Shown here: piece after piece, positions 1 to 12,500 of the stretch | Position numbering within the stretch: position 1 is the stretch's first letter | How the letters are laid out: each line of letters begins with the position of its first letter | DNA from: Balanoglossus misakiensis | Lineage: Eukaryota; Hemichordata | Direction: 5' to 3' | DNA: 64,000 bases | NCBI GenBank assembly: GCA_040954595.2 | Contig: CM082589.2 | Location: 3,782,001-3,846,000 of the forward strand | The notes under the pieces: generated by a model | Told to the model about the DNA's origin: nothing | The model's input: the letters and a program-made list of their open reading frames with translations, nothing else | The model's database searches: none | Program-made: the position numbers and the translations under genes

Positions 1-533
1 TCAAGACGGGGGGTTTGGCAGGCGTTGCAGCCGGGCGCCGAAATAGCCACGATGTGGCCGCCGCCGTCTTGCATATACCCCACGCATTTATCAACGCACC
101 TCAGGAAACACTTCGGGTAGACGTTTTGATAATAGTCCCACTGAGCGAAACTCCCCTCTTGCTCGCCATCCGGAGCCCGGGTGGCAATCTTGGCTTGCTC
201 GCTCTCAGGTTGCGTCGTCAAACCCAAATACAGGCCGGCGCTGTGGACGAAAGCGTCCAGCTTTCCTCCAAACTGCGACTCGACCACTTCGAAGATGGCT
301 TCCAAAGTTTCGCTCTCCGCCACATCACCTTTCACGGTGTAGATTTGGACGCCGTATCGTTCTTCCAAGTCAGCTTTGCTCTCTGCGGCTGCTCTGTCGT
401 TGGAGTTGTAACCGAGCGCCAAATTATAACCATTTTCAGCTAGTTTGTGGGCGATGCCTAATCCAATCCCACGGGTGCCACCGGTCACCACACCGTAGTA
501 TTGGGGCCTCACTGCCTGTTCCGGTTTAGCCAT
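1..533 (-). CDS. Short-chain dehydrogenase/reductase, 5' part (runs off window)
   Basis: The frame is open from an ATG at 533 to the window edge (177 codons), starting MAKPEQAVRPQYYG. The Rossmann cofactor motif VVTGGTRGIGLGIA (classical TGxxxGxG) sits near the N-terminus, and VHSAGLY stands at the usual NNAG position. The sequence then runs through DYYQNVYPKCF and GHIVAISAPGCN. It is clearly paralogous to the divergently transcribed SDR at 1070-2148 and stops just before where the catalytic Tyr/Lys would lie, so the active site cannot be read here. By family knowledge it is an NAD(P)H-dependent oxidoreductase; the substrate is unknown. The start is the first in-frame ATG. Confidence 0.85.
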   Translation of the reverse strand, partial: MAKPEQAVRPQYYGVVTGGTRGIGLGIAHKLAENGYNLALGYNSNDRAAAESKADLEERYGVQIYTVKGDVAESETLEAIFEVVESQFGGKLDAFVHSAGLYLGLTTQPESEQAKIATRAPDGEQEGSFAQWDYYQNVYPKCFLRCVDKCVGYMQDGGGHIVAISAPGCNACQTPRL

Positions 534-1069
534 TGGACCAGAGGAATTTATAGTCGAACTGACTGTGGTGAAACTACTAGTATACACTACACTGACACCA
601 AACACCCTCACTGCACTGGCCCGATGTTGAGGTGACACGCACGTGACACAAAGTACAAAGCCGTCCTTGATTACCATACAAAGATTCGGTGACACCAGAT
701 TTTTATGTTGATCATCACGATATGACGCAATGCCACCTTTTCAGTTGAATTCGGGTTTGTTTGACCATCCCTGGGGTTATTTTTTGACCAGATACTTGAT
801 GATAAGAGAACTTGATGATATCACGGAGCTACTGTGGTAGCTCCATGGTGATATGACGCAATATCAGGTTGCGCGATATGTCACCTTTTCTTATAATTGA
901 TTACATCTGCGTTTGACCATAGACCTTATAACCCCAAAGTCCAACTCAAGTAACACACATTGTTTACATACGCAGATGCTTTCTTGTCGCCTGGGAGTGC
1001 CGTACACCGTACACGTGATTTTTTTCTGTGATCGTGCAGGTGGCCTGCGCTATTATCTGTTTAATTGTC
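534..1069. promoter_or_regulatory. Shared upstream region of two head-to-head SDR genes
   Basis: This is the 536 bp between the divergent start codons of the two paralogous SDRs. It holds two copies of TGACGCAAT (723-731 and 854-862), a bZIP-like site, each followed by a CACCTTTTC block and a TTTGACCAT block in the same order, which suggests an old direct duplication of about 130 bp. Between them lies a hairpin: ATATCAC-GGAGCTAC (818-832), a 4-nt loop, then GTAGCTCC-atg-GTGATAT. No clear TATA box is visible. Bidirectional promoter activity is inferred from gene order. Confidence 0.4.
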
Positions 1070-2148
1070 ATGGAAAACGGACGAAAAGTCGCCGTTGTGA
1101 CAGGGGGAACTCGCGGGATAGGTTTCGGCATTGCCAAAATACTGGCCAGAGATGGTTTTAACCTCATTCTCGGCTTCAATGCAAACGTGGACAGGGCGCA
1201 GGCGTCCAAGTCTCTCCTGGAAGACGAACACGGAGCCCGGGTTGTCCTCGTGAAAGGCGACATCGGCGAGCAGCAAACCATCTCGGCCATATTCGAAGCG
1301 GTGGAGAGGGAGTTTGACGGGTGCCTGCACGCGCTCGTCCACAACGCCGGTTTGTACGTGGGGAAGTCGACCACGCCGTCGACACCCGATGCCGAGACGG
1401 CTGCGGCGGAGAAGCTAGGGCTGAACACCGAACAACCGCTAGGTTCGGGCGCTCCGGAAAACTTCGCGCAGCTGGACTACTATCAGAAAGTCTACCCGAA
1501 GTGTTTCTCGCGATGCGTGGAGAAGAGTATACAATACATGGAGAAGGCAGGCGAAGGTCACATTATTGGTATGTCGAGTCCCGGTTGTAATATCACGCAG
1601 CGGCCTCGAGTGGGTTATGATATGCCTGGACAAGCCAAGACAGTTGTTGAATTCTTGACCAGGTAGGTATGTGAAATTTGCCGACGTTATTGGGATGGGA
1701 CCAAAACGAAGGACAGTGTTATCATGATTATATCCATGAAATATAGAAAGGCCGCGTCTATTGCCACCCGGGGGACTAAAGACACTCCGATAAATCTTCA
1801 AAATAAAGCCAGTGACACTGATAACTTCAGAAAGCGGCCGTACTTTGTTATCTATATTCTCCGTGATAGTAAATTCTTGTCCACCTTTTTCTGTTTTACA
1901 GATACTACGCCCTAAAACTCGCCCCCAAACGGATCAACGTAAACTGTATCATTCCCGGCGTCACAAGATCCGAAGCTTGGGGTCAAGTGCCTTTACAGAG
2001 CGTTGCATCCCGACTGTGTCCGATGGAGGAAGTTATTCAGCCAGAAGATATCGGAGAAGCTGTCTCATTCCTCTGCAAACCAAGCTCCAAGTTTATTACG
2101 GGGACGTGTTTACCTGTTGATGGCGGGCTGTACTTGAAAAGTGCTTAA
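1070..2148 (+). CDS. Short-chain dehydrogenase/reductase with a Y-x6-K active site
   Basis: Two exons, 1070-1662 and 1902-2148 (donor AG|GTAGGT, acceptor TTTTACAG), join in phase to give 279 aa ending CLPVDGGLYLKSA. Motifs in order: TGGTRGIGFGIA for the nucleotide, GDIG, LVHNAGLY at the NNAG position, DYYQKVYPKCF, then GYDMPGQAK with Y183 and K190, then RINVNCIIPGVTRSE. The usual Y-x3-K is replaced by Y-x6-K, the spacing of FabI-type enoyl-ACP reductases, although the glycine-rich motif is the classical one. It is probably a cytosolic NAD(P)H reductase; acting on an enoyl or unsaturated substrate is inference. The ATG at 1070 was chosen because the paralogue aligns from there. No AATAAA follows closely downstream. 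Confidence 0.88.
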
Positions 2149-2744
2149 ATATCACATCTGGCCACAGCAAGAAATGAACGGCCATAGCGGCAGACGGACA
2201 ATCACAAAAAGACAAATATGGATATACAAATCAAAAACAGATCCTATGTTCACACATGGGGCCAATATAACCATACATAGTCGTTTTTGCTGTCTATGAT
2301 ATAACTTCTCTCTGTTCTATTTGTGACCACGGCTTCCATAAATTAAAACACGCTTTCATCCGATGATAATGGTTTATTTGCGGTACTGTTGCAATGATAT
2401 ACCGGTGTTAGGATTCATGACAAACATCAAGTAAGATCACGTCTCCATTGAAACTGGTTATACATGGGGTTATACATGAGAAGTGGTCGGGGTGGATCAG
2501 GCTATACAAATCAAACAGTTTTGCGTGGCCTAATCGATGGGCCCTATTGACCGCTGACAATGACGCATACCACACCTTTGCAATATTATAATAGTGAATT
2601 TGATTCACAATCATAATTGTTGACAGTCGTACATACCGAAAGCACGTTTATACACGCATGACGTTTGGCGTAACCGGATAAATGTCTTTAAAGAGATGGG
2701 CACGCTTACATCACTGTAGTTAATTTAGTTAGTAAAAAAACATC
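2149..2744. other. Intergenic, no gene seen
   Basis: Between the SDR stop and the DBH/MOXD1-like start. AT-rich, with no supported exon. It should hold the SDR 3' UTR and the promoter of the next gene. Confidence 0.5.
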
Positions 2745-5700
2745 ATGTCGCGATACCTAACTATGGACCGTGTCATCTGTGTTGCCTTGCGTATCTACAT
2801 CACCGCTGCCGCAGTCATTCCAACGGTAATCCCTGCTAGTGTGGATAATGTGAGCGCACCCACAGCAAGCTACAACTTCAACGGGACGACTTTGGCGCCC
2901 ACGGAGGAAATTCCGTACATGGCGTTTACAAATACTTTAGTACTCGACGATGACGGCAACTACCGACTGTCCTGGGCGTTCACTCACACCGAGATCACAT
3001 TCGAGATTCGTGCCCAGACCCGCGGATACGTTGGGCTGGGCTTCTCTACCACGGGGGGTATGATCAACGCAGACATCGTTATCGGCTGGGTCAGAGATGG
3101 GAGAGGTTACTTGAGTGTGAGTTATCGTATGATTACTACTATATTAATAATGTGATACATGTATTGAATTCGTCGCCATGTAACGTCAGGTGTTGGCAGT
3201 TTCACCATGCACATGCACAATTTGATTGGGGTATCTTTTACTGGGACTTTCATAAGGGATCGAAACCACAAAAACAGTACATTAGTAATAAATAAAGTAC
3301 CTTTCTTTCAACAGGATCGATTTGCTACCGTAAACGGAGTACCAAGTATTGACGAAAGCCAAGATTACAAACTACTTTCTGCGAAAGAAACAAGCTTGCA
3401 TACTATTTTGACATTTTCCAGGAAGCTTAGGACATGTGACCATAGGGACGTAAATATCCAGGTATGTCATTTTTATAAGGTTTCATTGACTTCTTGAATG
3501 AACCGGCCAATGATCAATAAGTATAAAAAGCACACACATTTATAAGTTTTCATATAAAGGGTGGTGGTCGTCTAGACTGCACATGCGCGACTTTTCTGTT
3601 TATAACCACACCGTCAACATTGTTCTAGGGAGACCCTGCCAAGCATGCAATACATGTTATATCAAAGTTATTTGGAAATATGCTAGAAAAGTAACAACCT
3701 ATTTTTGCGATGAAGTACAGTGTAATCCGCTGGCAACTGTGTCACATGGGACTCATGGTTATAAATTACAACTGGTACGAGCTTGATCGAAATACTGATG
3801 AAGTCTCGGTACTTTTGATAACAGGAAAGCATGCTAGCCATCATATGGGCTTACCATGCCGACGAACCGGACGATGTGGCCAAAACCATGGGGATTGCTT
3901 ATCATGGAACGGCAACGCGTGGCGTGAAGGAAGTTTATCTGTTAGATTATTCGAGTTTTATTCCTGATGTACCTTTAGACGAACCGGGCTTAAATGTGAT
4001 GGATCTTCAAAATCCTAATGTAGGTATTTCACCAAAGTATACGTCGGTATTCTAGTATTTGAAGAAAATCCAGCAAATATAGAAGAAACTGATATGCTTG
4101 TATTCTATTTTTTTTATTTGTTAAATGATAAAACAAAGATGTTTCAATCAGTAAAAAAAACACTGACTTCAGAAAAAAAGTGACAAAAAGTTTGGTCAAA
4201 GGTTCCACAAAATCATTCCAATTTAAAACAAGATTATCGTTATAGAAGACTACAGATCTATCGCTGTAACTGTTTGCAATTTCAGGTCAGCGTATCAGGC
4301 GAATACGAGACAACTCACTGGTGTCAAGTGTTCAAATTACCAGAACTAAATGGCAAGCATCATATGATTAAGGTGGGCAAATAAATCAGAAAGTTTAATC
4401 AAATGTGTGTTTATGTAATGACGACTGGCTTGGTGCTGCAATGTGAATGATAACTCCCGAACATGCCTATACCTGCTGTACAGACACACTAACACACCGA
4501 GACACATAATAACATCTATCTATGTATGTTCGATTAAACTCCTTTCACGTCCTTGATTCTTTTTCAGTATGAACCAATAATAGACATAGACAGTGAGTTA
4601 GCACTGATGTCCATTAACGTGAAACAGTGCCTTGATCAAAATATCCCTGACTCATTTGATGGTTTTGGTTACCATTGTCACAGAGATCAACAGCCGGCCG
4701 AATTAGCTACGTGTTATTCTACAATCATGACGTGGAATGCAGGAGGCAGTGTAAGACAATTATTTCAGTGCAGATAGACCATTGCCACTATCTATTTGTT
4801 TAGTACCGGGAAGATATTAATTTATAATGCAGGGAAATACGATAAAGATTTTAAATCAACGTATATTAATTGAAATATCAATGAAATACAATATATGCAA
4901 TATAATTTTCTCCTACTTTTCGTTATTCTGGAAACAGGGATTTCGCTTTCCAGAGGAAGCGGGATTTTCTTTGGGCGACTTCCGGCATGGGGATCCTCAG
5001 TTTGTTGTCATGGAAACTGTTATAGCTCCTTTCTCGAATTCAAGTAAGTTGTGTTTCATTGCATGCAATGAAATTTCAGTAATTGAGAGGATTCCTTAAA
5101 ACATTTTTGGTACTTTTTTTAAAAATATTATCAGGGATATTAATGTAAAACGGGCAGCGAGAGAGAGAGAGACTTTGTCCTTTTAATGTGTACATGTATT
5201 AACTTCTATCTTCATTGACTAATTGTATTGCAGCGATAGTAGACTCATCCGGAATTCGAGTATTCTACACCTCAAATTTACGACCTAACGATGCTGGTAT
5301 ACTCAGAATAGGACACGTTACTTCTAATGAAATGGTAATACCGCCCGGTATCGAAAACTTCGTTGTCAATGGTTACTGTTCAAAGGAGTGCACAAATTAT
5401 GTAAGTATATGCACTGGAGTCAGGGCGTTTGAATGATGGGGAAACACAGCACATGTATATACGATCATTTGCAGGGTTTCTGCAGTCAGTACATGTTTAA
5501 TACAGGTCAGTATATTTTATCGTTTTGCAGGGCCTCTACAATCAAAGTATAGCAGTGTTTGCAACGTTATTGGATGGAAGACGCAGTATGACCGCAATAC
5601 GTACTCGCCATCTGCGAGACGGCAGGGAACTGGACCTTATAACACAGAACGTCGATTACAACGCAAAGTTTAGGGCCATAACATACTTGAAGAGAGTTGC

Positions 5701-7175
5701 TTGGGTTAGGCCGGTAAGAACTGCGATGTGACCACAGGTCACGTGTCACCCACGAGCTTCAGTTATACTCATGCATATGCCATCCATCATATCCGTAGTT
5801 TTCATTTTCTTGCCTCTGTCTTAGTACTGCCAAGCTATCGGTAATGGTGATGCAATGATTTTGTGGTTGTGATTTCAGGGTGATGAATTGCTGACTGAAT
5901 GTACATATAACACTGTTGACAAGTCAGCAATAACGTATGTAAGTAGAAATGCTGCGGTTATTATACTCAGCTAACTTCCTTGAGCTGTACTAGTATTTTC
6001 ACATTCTTTCGAGGGTCCCCTTTTTCTCATATGCATATGCCTTTTGTATAGTCTTCCACGCGATGAGAAAAATATCACACACGTTGGATAATTTGCTCAG
6101 CGCCGGTCACAATTACTCATTCGGCATCTCCACTAATAACGTTTTTAAAAAAATATAAATTAGGGTGGATTCAGCTCACACAATGAAGTCTGTCGCGACT
6201 ATTTATTTTACTATCCTCGGACGCATCTCATTAGATGCCAAAGTTCACTGGAATGGCGTTTTGGAATGTATGCAGTAGCCAAAATCACAAGAATGGATAA
6301 ATCGTAAGTACAATGAAAACGGTTCGAGCTACTCACGTAGAGGAATCCACTGACTATCGATTTTCAGTTGACATTAAGAATGTTTGTGTAAACTGTTGTC
6401 ATTTTCAGTTGATTAAAAAAATACTGTTTTTTTGCAAATCTCACAATTTGGCAGCTCATGGGGCTTTATTCTTTATTTTACAAACGCAGGTGGCCGAAAA
6501 TAGTAATAGAGCCAGACCACCACGCAGGTCAATCAATGTTTCAAATCCTGAATGCATTGGAGTGGAACAAAGAACAGACAAACGGTCTACAAAATGCATA
6601 CTCTACGGCTTTTATTAATACATGTGTTCGATATGGAGGACCGCCCCCCGTAAGTGTTACATGGATGTTTCTTTATTTGAAGTGTGTATATTCTGCCAAT
6701 TTTGTTTAGCTGGTGACACACATATGTCGAATTATGAAAACAATCTACAGATGGCCATATTATGCATACCAACAGAAAAAAAAACGCCGTACACTGTGCC
6801 ATATTGCGATGGTTATGTAAATTTAAAAAGACCCACACCGTGTAACCCAGTGTGAATGAAGTGGACTTTTCTCCATCACGTGGACACGAAATCTGGACGT
6901 ATATAGTACACAGTATCTTTGAACAAGGAACGCATAAGGAGCATGTAACCATGGTAGTTGGTATGTGTAGTTGCTAACGAAAACTTGCTTCAATTTGTTT
7001 GCAGACGTATGACAGTTACTCCTTCGTACCAGAGATAAGATACCCGTTGACAGAAGAAAATGTTTGTGGATCGAGCTCGGGGTTGGACAGAAATCTGTGG
7101 AGAATATTTGCAATTCTGATTATCCTATTTCAGATCTCTGTTACGTATACATATATATGTGATAAGGTCATGTAG
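2745..7175 (+). CDS. DBH/MOXD1-like DOMON copper-monooxygenase homologue, all copper ligands replaced
   Basis: Twelve exons join in phase to give 656 aa (human DBH/MOXD1 are about 610): 2745-3116, 3315-3461, 3825-4019, 4286-4372, 4568-4750, 4938-5043, 5234-5400, 5531-5713, 5879-5938, 6164-6303, 6490-6649, 7005-7175. Order: signal-like N-terminus, DOMON domain (about 45-165; SWAFTHTEITFEIRAQTRGY, YVGLGFS), N-terminal Cu2-monooxygenase domain (HHMIKYEPI, FPEEAG), C-terminal domain (DSSGIRVFYT, IPPGIENFVVNGYC, RDGRELDL, LTECTYNT, FLYYPRTHL), and a hydrophobic segment (about 632-646) near the C-terminus. The copper ligands are gone: the HH pair is M281-S282, the third CuH His is T355, the H-x-H pair is D434/R436, and the CuM Met is V509. 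Scaffold cysteines remain. It is probably a secretory-pathway or membrane pseudoenzyme. An alternative start is the in-frame ATG at 2763. Confidence 0.9.
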
Positions 7176-7206
7176 TCCAATGTTTTACACTCTTTCATGT
7201 TAAGAT

Positions 7207-7212
7207 AATAAA
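7207..7212 (+). terminator. Polyadenylation signal AATAAA
   Basis: Lies 31 bp after the stop of the DBH/MOXD1-like gene on the same strand, implying a very short 3' UTR. Confidence 0.6.
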
Positions 7213-9537
7213 GAACACGTTTTACTTTGACGGTGCCAGTGTATTGGCTGACACGTTATCTCCAAGTGCTTACACATGTATATTATTCATAGAATGCGAC
7301 GAGAAAATACCGCCTGGTGTTGACAGTTTAAACAGAACAGGTCCTGATGCTTGACCGATCAAGCTGACGTGACCAACGGTTGAATTGTGAAAATATGAGA
7401 AATTTTGTAGCTCATAGGACTGTAATACAGATCTAAACACAATTTCGTGTTACATAAATAAACTCAGACACAAGGATGCATAAGGAAACGTTGGTTTAAT
7501 GTTAAAAGTTTATTCGTCATCAAAATTGTCTTAATACTTCTGATCTTTACAAAGGTATCCTGAAATGATTACAAAATTAGACACGGTAAAACTGAAACAC
7601 GACGAGTAGACATGTCAGCTATTTGGTGGGAATCTTGATCAGTTTGCAAAAAAGTGTACTGCATTATTATCACTTACAAGAAACAAATGTTGCCTATGGA
7701 GGCAAATGCTACAGACTAGTCTCCCTAGCTAACCCCAGATTACTGAATGCGGTTAGTATAGGCTCTGACATTGGACAACGAAACGTGAGGTGTAGAAAAA
7801 TAGAGTTTGGTACTATATTCAGCATCTTGTCTAAAGATAAATGAAAGAATTCTAACCAGCGCCGAAATATAGCTAGATCTGTACTCAGTTTAGGTTTTGA
7901 CCTACACAAATATCACAAAATCTATTCGGTTAGGCTGTAGGTTAACTTGATTTAAATTAACCCAGAAATCGTTGCAGCTATTGTCAGAACAGTTGATATA
8001 TAGGAGCATGTATGCACGGAGACTGGACATATAAATGTATGACCATTAACACAAGACATAATTTCAAAATAGTCGCGGTTTAAATAGCGTAATCGTCCAG
8101 GATATAAATTATTAATTCCACCTTCAAAAGCACAACCAACGCAGTTGTTGTGGTAAAAACTGACGGTTTCGAATAAAAGATGACACAGGACACATCGCAA
8201 CCCAATATATCCTCAGTTATTACATAATAAATTGTTAACAAATAATCTCCCGGGTGTCTAGAAATCTATTTCTATGTCAAGTTCATTCACAACCAATTTG
8301 CATAGTAATTATTTGCGAGGTAATGTAGACTGTAGGCTGGCAGTGGGTAACTGCATCATGTGTGTTTTTGTTGAGCTGGGGTGAACAAAAGCAACGAGCT
8401 ATTGGTTGGAGCCGGGCGTTTCTCGTAAATAATACTGCAAATTGTTGTCAATGTCTCAAAAATCAAAAGCAGACAACACCTATATTAGTAAAAATCCAAT
8501 AAATATTGTAGTTAAATGATTTGTCGCATTCAAAAAAATTATATTCAAAATGACTAAAATTCATAAACGGGAAATAATTTTGAAGAAAACTAAACTCAAG
8601 ATATGTGTTGACTATAGGTAAAATTTAAACAATTCGTTGGATTGAGGCGTATGCAGTCGCCAATTCTGAGCTACTCGCTTTACAAAGTTGGTGAAAAACA
8701 TTCCGGTATAAAATCAACGACAAATGTGCGCTATCACTACCGAGAGTAATGTGTTAGAAGAACGCTGAACTAAAAAAACAAGACTACACAAAAATTAAAA
8801 AATATATTTTTTTGGAATGTGCACGTGACAAAATAAGCAATCTTCAGTACATTGCTTCCATAGAAACAAACAAAAAAAACAGACAAAAGATAAACACAAA
8901 GAAGACAACTGTGGTCCGAAATGACATCAAAACAACACACGTGTATAAGGCTTCTTCGAGGAAAAGCAAATGTCGGCGAGGCAGAGTTGATTTATTTTTT
9001 CACTTTAAATTTTGATTTTGCTTTGTGTTTGATAAAATCAGCGCGATCAGATGGAAGCAAAAGAAAGAACGCTTTCTTTTAACAGAAAGATTAAAAATCA
9101 TTATCATGAGTTTGTTTACATTCTATAAAAAACATAGTAATACGAGAATGAATTGCAGATACTGACTTTTGTAGCTTTTGAAAAGCTTGAACTGCATTCT
9201 GCACGACATTTGTGTTATTTTCATTACCTGTACACAAAATCAATTCATTGTGCACGTTCTCTCTCTATTAAATGTGTCATTTCCAAAATAAGGCACAAAA
9301 TTAAATCATGATTATTCATAAAGTGTATGATTTAACGATATTGTACATCCTCAACTGTAATCCTAAATCGACTGCTCTTTACATGTCTAACTGCTGATTG
9401 CGTGAACAGCGCAGCACTGGCACCAATCAGAGACTTCATATCAAACGCACCAGCCCACCCACCCATCCATCCAATCAGCAGTGGACTTTGTAAGAGCCGC
9501 AGCAAAAACACCAGCCAATCAAACAGCAGCTGCCTTA
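7213..9537. other. Intergenic between converging genes, no gene seen
   Basis: About 2.3 kb, AT-rich, between the tail-to-tail DBH/MOXD1-like (+) and ENPP-like (-) genes. The right end should be the ENPP-like 3' UTR. No ORF here has splice sites or motifs I could support. Confidence 0.5.
8991..8996 (-). terminator. Possible polyadenylation signal of the ENPP-like gene
   Basis: TTTATT on the + strand reads AATAAA on the - strand, about 540 bp past the ENPP-like stop. No better candidate was found nearer. Confidence 0.35.
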
Positions 9538-12500
9538 CTAATCCCAGATATCGTTTCTGAAGTACTTGTCTTCCCATAGGAGCTCTGTCGTCAGCATCGA
9601 CAAACGAAGGTGTTCTTCAAACGACAACTCGGGGAAAAATCTCATTCCCGTCATCTGTTCAATGTCGTGAAGGCTGGAAAAGTGACTGATCAGATAGTCG
9701 TAACTGTAGGTGTTCTTCGCCTGTAATGCAAACAGAGAATCATGCTAAATCTGTATCTTTTCAAAGCTCAGGCCAAGTAGTGACAGACAGACAGATAGAT
9801 ATGTCTGTGCAAGTGCCTTATTGAAATAGAAATGTTAAGTTACCGTGCATGTCTTGATTCCGTCCGAGTGGGGAAGGACCATGGTCATAACTTCACGATC
9901 TTCTTTAGGACAATACTGACCGACCGCCCTGCCGCGACAGCGTGTTAACACCGCGTAGAAGTGGGTTGGCATTGGGGTGGCACCGACCCAGGAACTAAAC
10001 AAGGGAGAAGAAAAGAACATTTAAATATCTAAGTGTGTGAGTGGTCATGTCATTGTGTAACCGACTGAATCATGATATAGATATGTTATAAATGCGTTGT
10101 TTACAGTTTACACATATGCCATTAGTGACAGGGCTGGGCTGTCATGATCGACAACAACTAACCTGAAAGTTGCGAGTTCAATATGTTTGTCCATTAGGCC
10201 ATCAAAGTTGGAGTCGAATATTGGTCCAACAATCGCATTGATGCCGTCAAACTGATCGGCCCAGTAGTACATTTTGTCGACCAGGAACTCGTAGATACCT
10301 GCGCAGAGAAATACATATTTATAGAATGTTTCCTGAATTACGTTCCCGTTAATTAAACCCGTATAGTAATCATTTGAAGGTCTGGAATAGTCAGTCTTCC
10401 TGAGTACCACAGGCATGTCCAATAGACATACTCACCATGATAGAAGTTGACATACATCGGCACTGTGTTGGAAGTCAGTAGAGTGTCCATTTGTTGTTCC
10501 ATTGAGAACGTCTTGGCTGAAATAAAAAGACGTCGTATATAAAGCTGATTTTATATGAAAATACAAACTGAAACCTTAGACAACCCATAAATTACTTAGG
10601 GTTGTGACATTCAATCATGACTACCTTAGACAGGCTTTGCAACCTAACTGAGCGATAAAAATCGCAACATGTGGTTTCACAGAATTTCAAAGATGGCGGA
10701 TTTCTTACTTGGGTGCATAAGGTAACCCATGGTGATATTGTGGAGATCCAACAATCTGAAGTCCTCGCAGTGTGGTTCATAAGCGTCCAGCAGTCGGACA
10801 TCCTGACGCATGCAGTGTGTGATTGGTTTGAATGTGGGAGTCCTGGCGTTATACTATAACATGAAAATAGAACGCTATAATTAACTTTTTATAACAAAAA
10901 TCACACGGTTGCAATTTGTATATTATTGAACACCCCCCCCCCCCTCCTCCGTCAATCATATGATTTTGTTGCACACACCGAGTCAGTGTGGTTGCACTCC
11001 GGCAGCGTCTTGCAAAAAAAGACTGAAACATTTCACTGTTTATTCACAAATTTTAGAAACCTACCCTCGGACGCAGTGTGAAGGAAACAAACTTGGGCGC
11101 CTTCAAGTAGTTGTCCCAACCGACGGCGTAATCCTTGTTGAAAATCAGAGTGTAGTTGCCGGGTTGTTCGTGAGTCAAATTGAAAATTGTCGGGATTCCC
11201 CACGGCGCATGCTCCCTCTGGGAATTCAGTTCTGTGAAAAAAGGCGTGAGTCACACATAAAATAAGTCTTGGAAATATTCATGAATCTTAGAAAGTAGCG
11301 CATATCGAGAGCCTCTTGATATAATTGGGTAATTGGCATAGTCTATCTTTCGTGAAACTGTTTTTTTTTATTTGAACAAATTACTCACCCTCATTGGCAT
11401 CCAGATTTAATCGTCTGTCAAAAATCTCGATTTTTTTCTTCCCTTCTCTGACAGGTAGATCTGGGAAGTAATTATCAATCTGCAGGAAAAATAAATTTTT
11501 ATAGAATGATCAATAATCTTAAAAATCATCAGAAGATTGGACTCACGGTACACGATAGGTCGTTTGTTGTCTGTTCTGTGTCACATGGGAATGTCGTCTC
11601 AGACAAACTGCCTAGCCACGCGAGATCTGGCGGGGTCTCGTGAAGCTCGGAAAGGGGTCTATTGTCTGAACTTACCACCTCGTCCTCGCACTTGCACTCG
11701 GTGGTGTCGCTGGCAAACTGGAAATTGTACTCCTCCTCGTTGTTGGGGAAGGAGCCATCCAGCGGCACAGCGATGCGTTCCAGGGTGGTGTTGAGACCCA
11801 TTGGGCGTGTTAGGGCGTCCCTCAGCGACCCGGCGGTCCCGTTGTTCGGTTCCGGGATGATGTTCAACAGCTCGGCCATCAAGTTGTACAACTCCACGCT
11901 ACGGAATGGACTCATGGAGAAGTTGCGGTTGAATGCAAACCCGTTGCCAACGAACAATACCTGGAAAAAACATACCACCAACACAACGATGAATTTATAC
12001 TGAAGATTAATCAAACTATAACCCCTCCCCCCCGCATAATAATGAGGACCCTGGGAAAAAAGACAACAGCCGCAATGAAGAAAACATTTGCTTACACGAC
12101 TGGTGAGGTTCTTGAAGAAGTACTGCGGAGCAACACCAGTACAGTAGCCCTCCTCGCGATCTCTGTTAAAGTTGTTCTTCCTGTGAAGGACATGGAAAGA
12201 AATGCAATTATTGAATTTATCAGATATTTGAGTCTAATCTAAATTATTAACATAGAACGATTTTTTTATCACAAAGGATCTGTACATACGATCTCAAGCT
12301 GTAACCTCTTGACCCCACGATGACGACATCTTCGACCCTGTATGACGTTGCATAATGAAGACGGGCTGGCAGGTGTTGCTTTTTGTAGGCCTCTACGTAG
12401 TCATTTCGGCACTGTTGAATAGAAACTTCATGTTAATTTTTCACCATAGAGTTAACACACAGATTGGCGGCCATTTTGAATTTCAGATTTGAGATATTTT

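Noticed and set aside
4358-4372. HHMIK taken as a retained copper His pair in the DBH/MOXD1-like protein
   Set aside because: In PHM/DBH the CuH pair is the later HHM before the conserved Cys; that place reads Met-Ser here.
10709-10853. Apparent frameshift between two ENPP-like exons when the acceptor CCAG near 10841 is used
   Set aside because: Using the upstream acceptor TTATAG restores phase 0 (YNARTPTFKPITHC), so no frameshift is needed.
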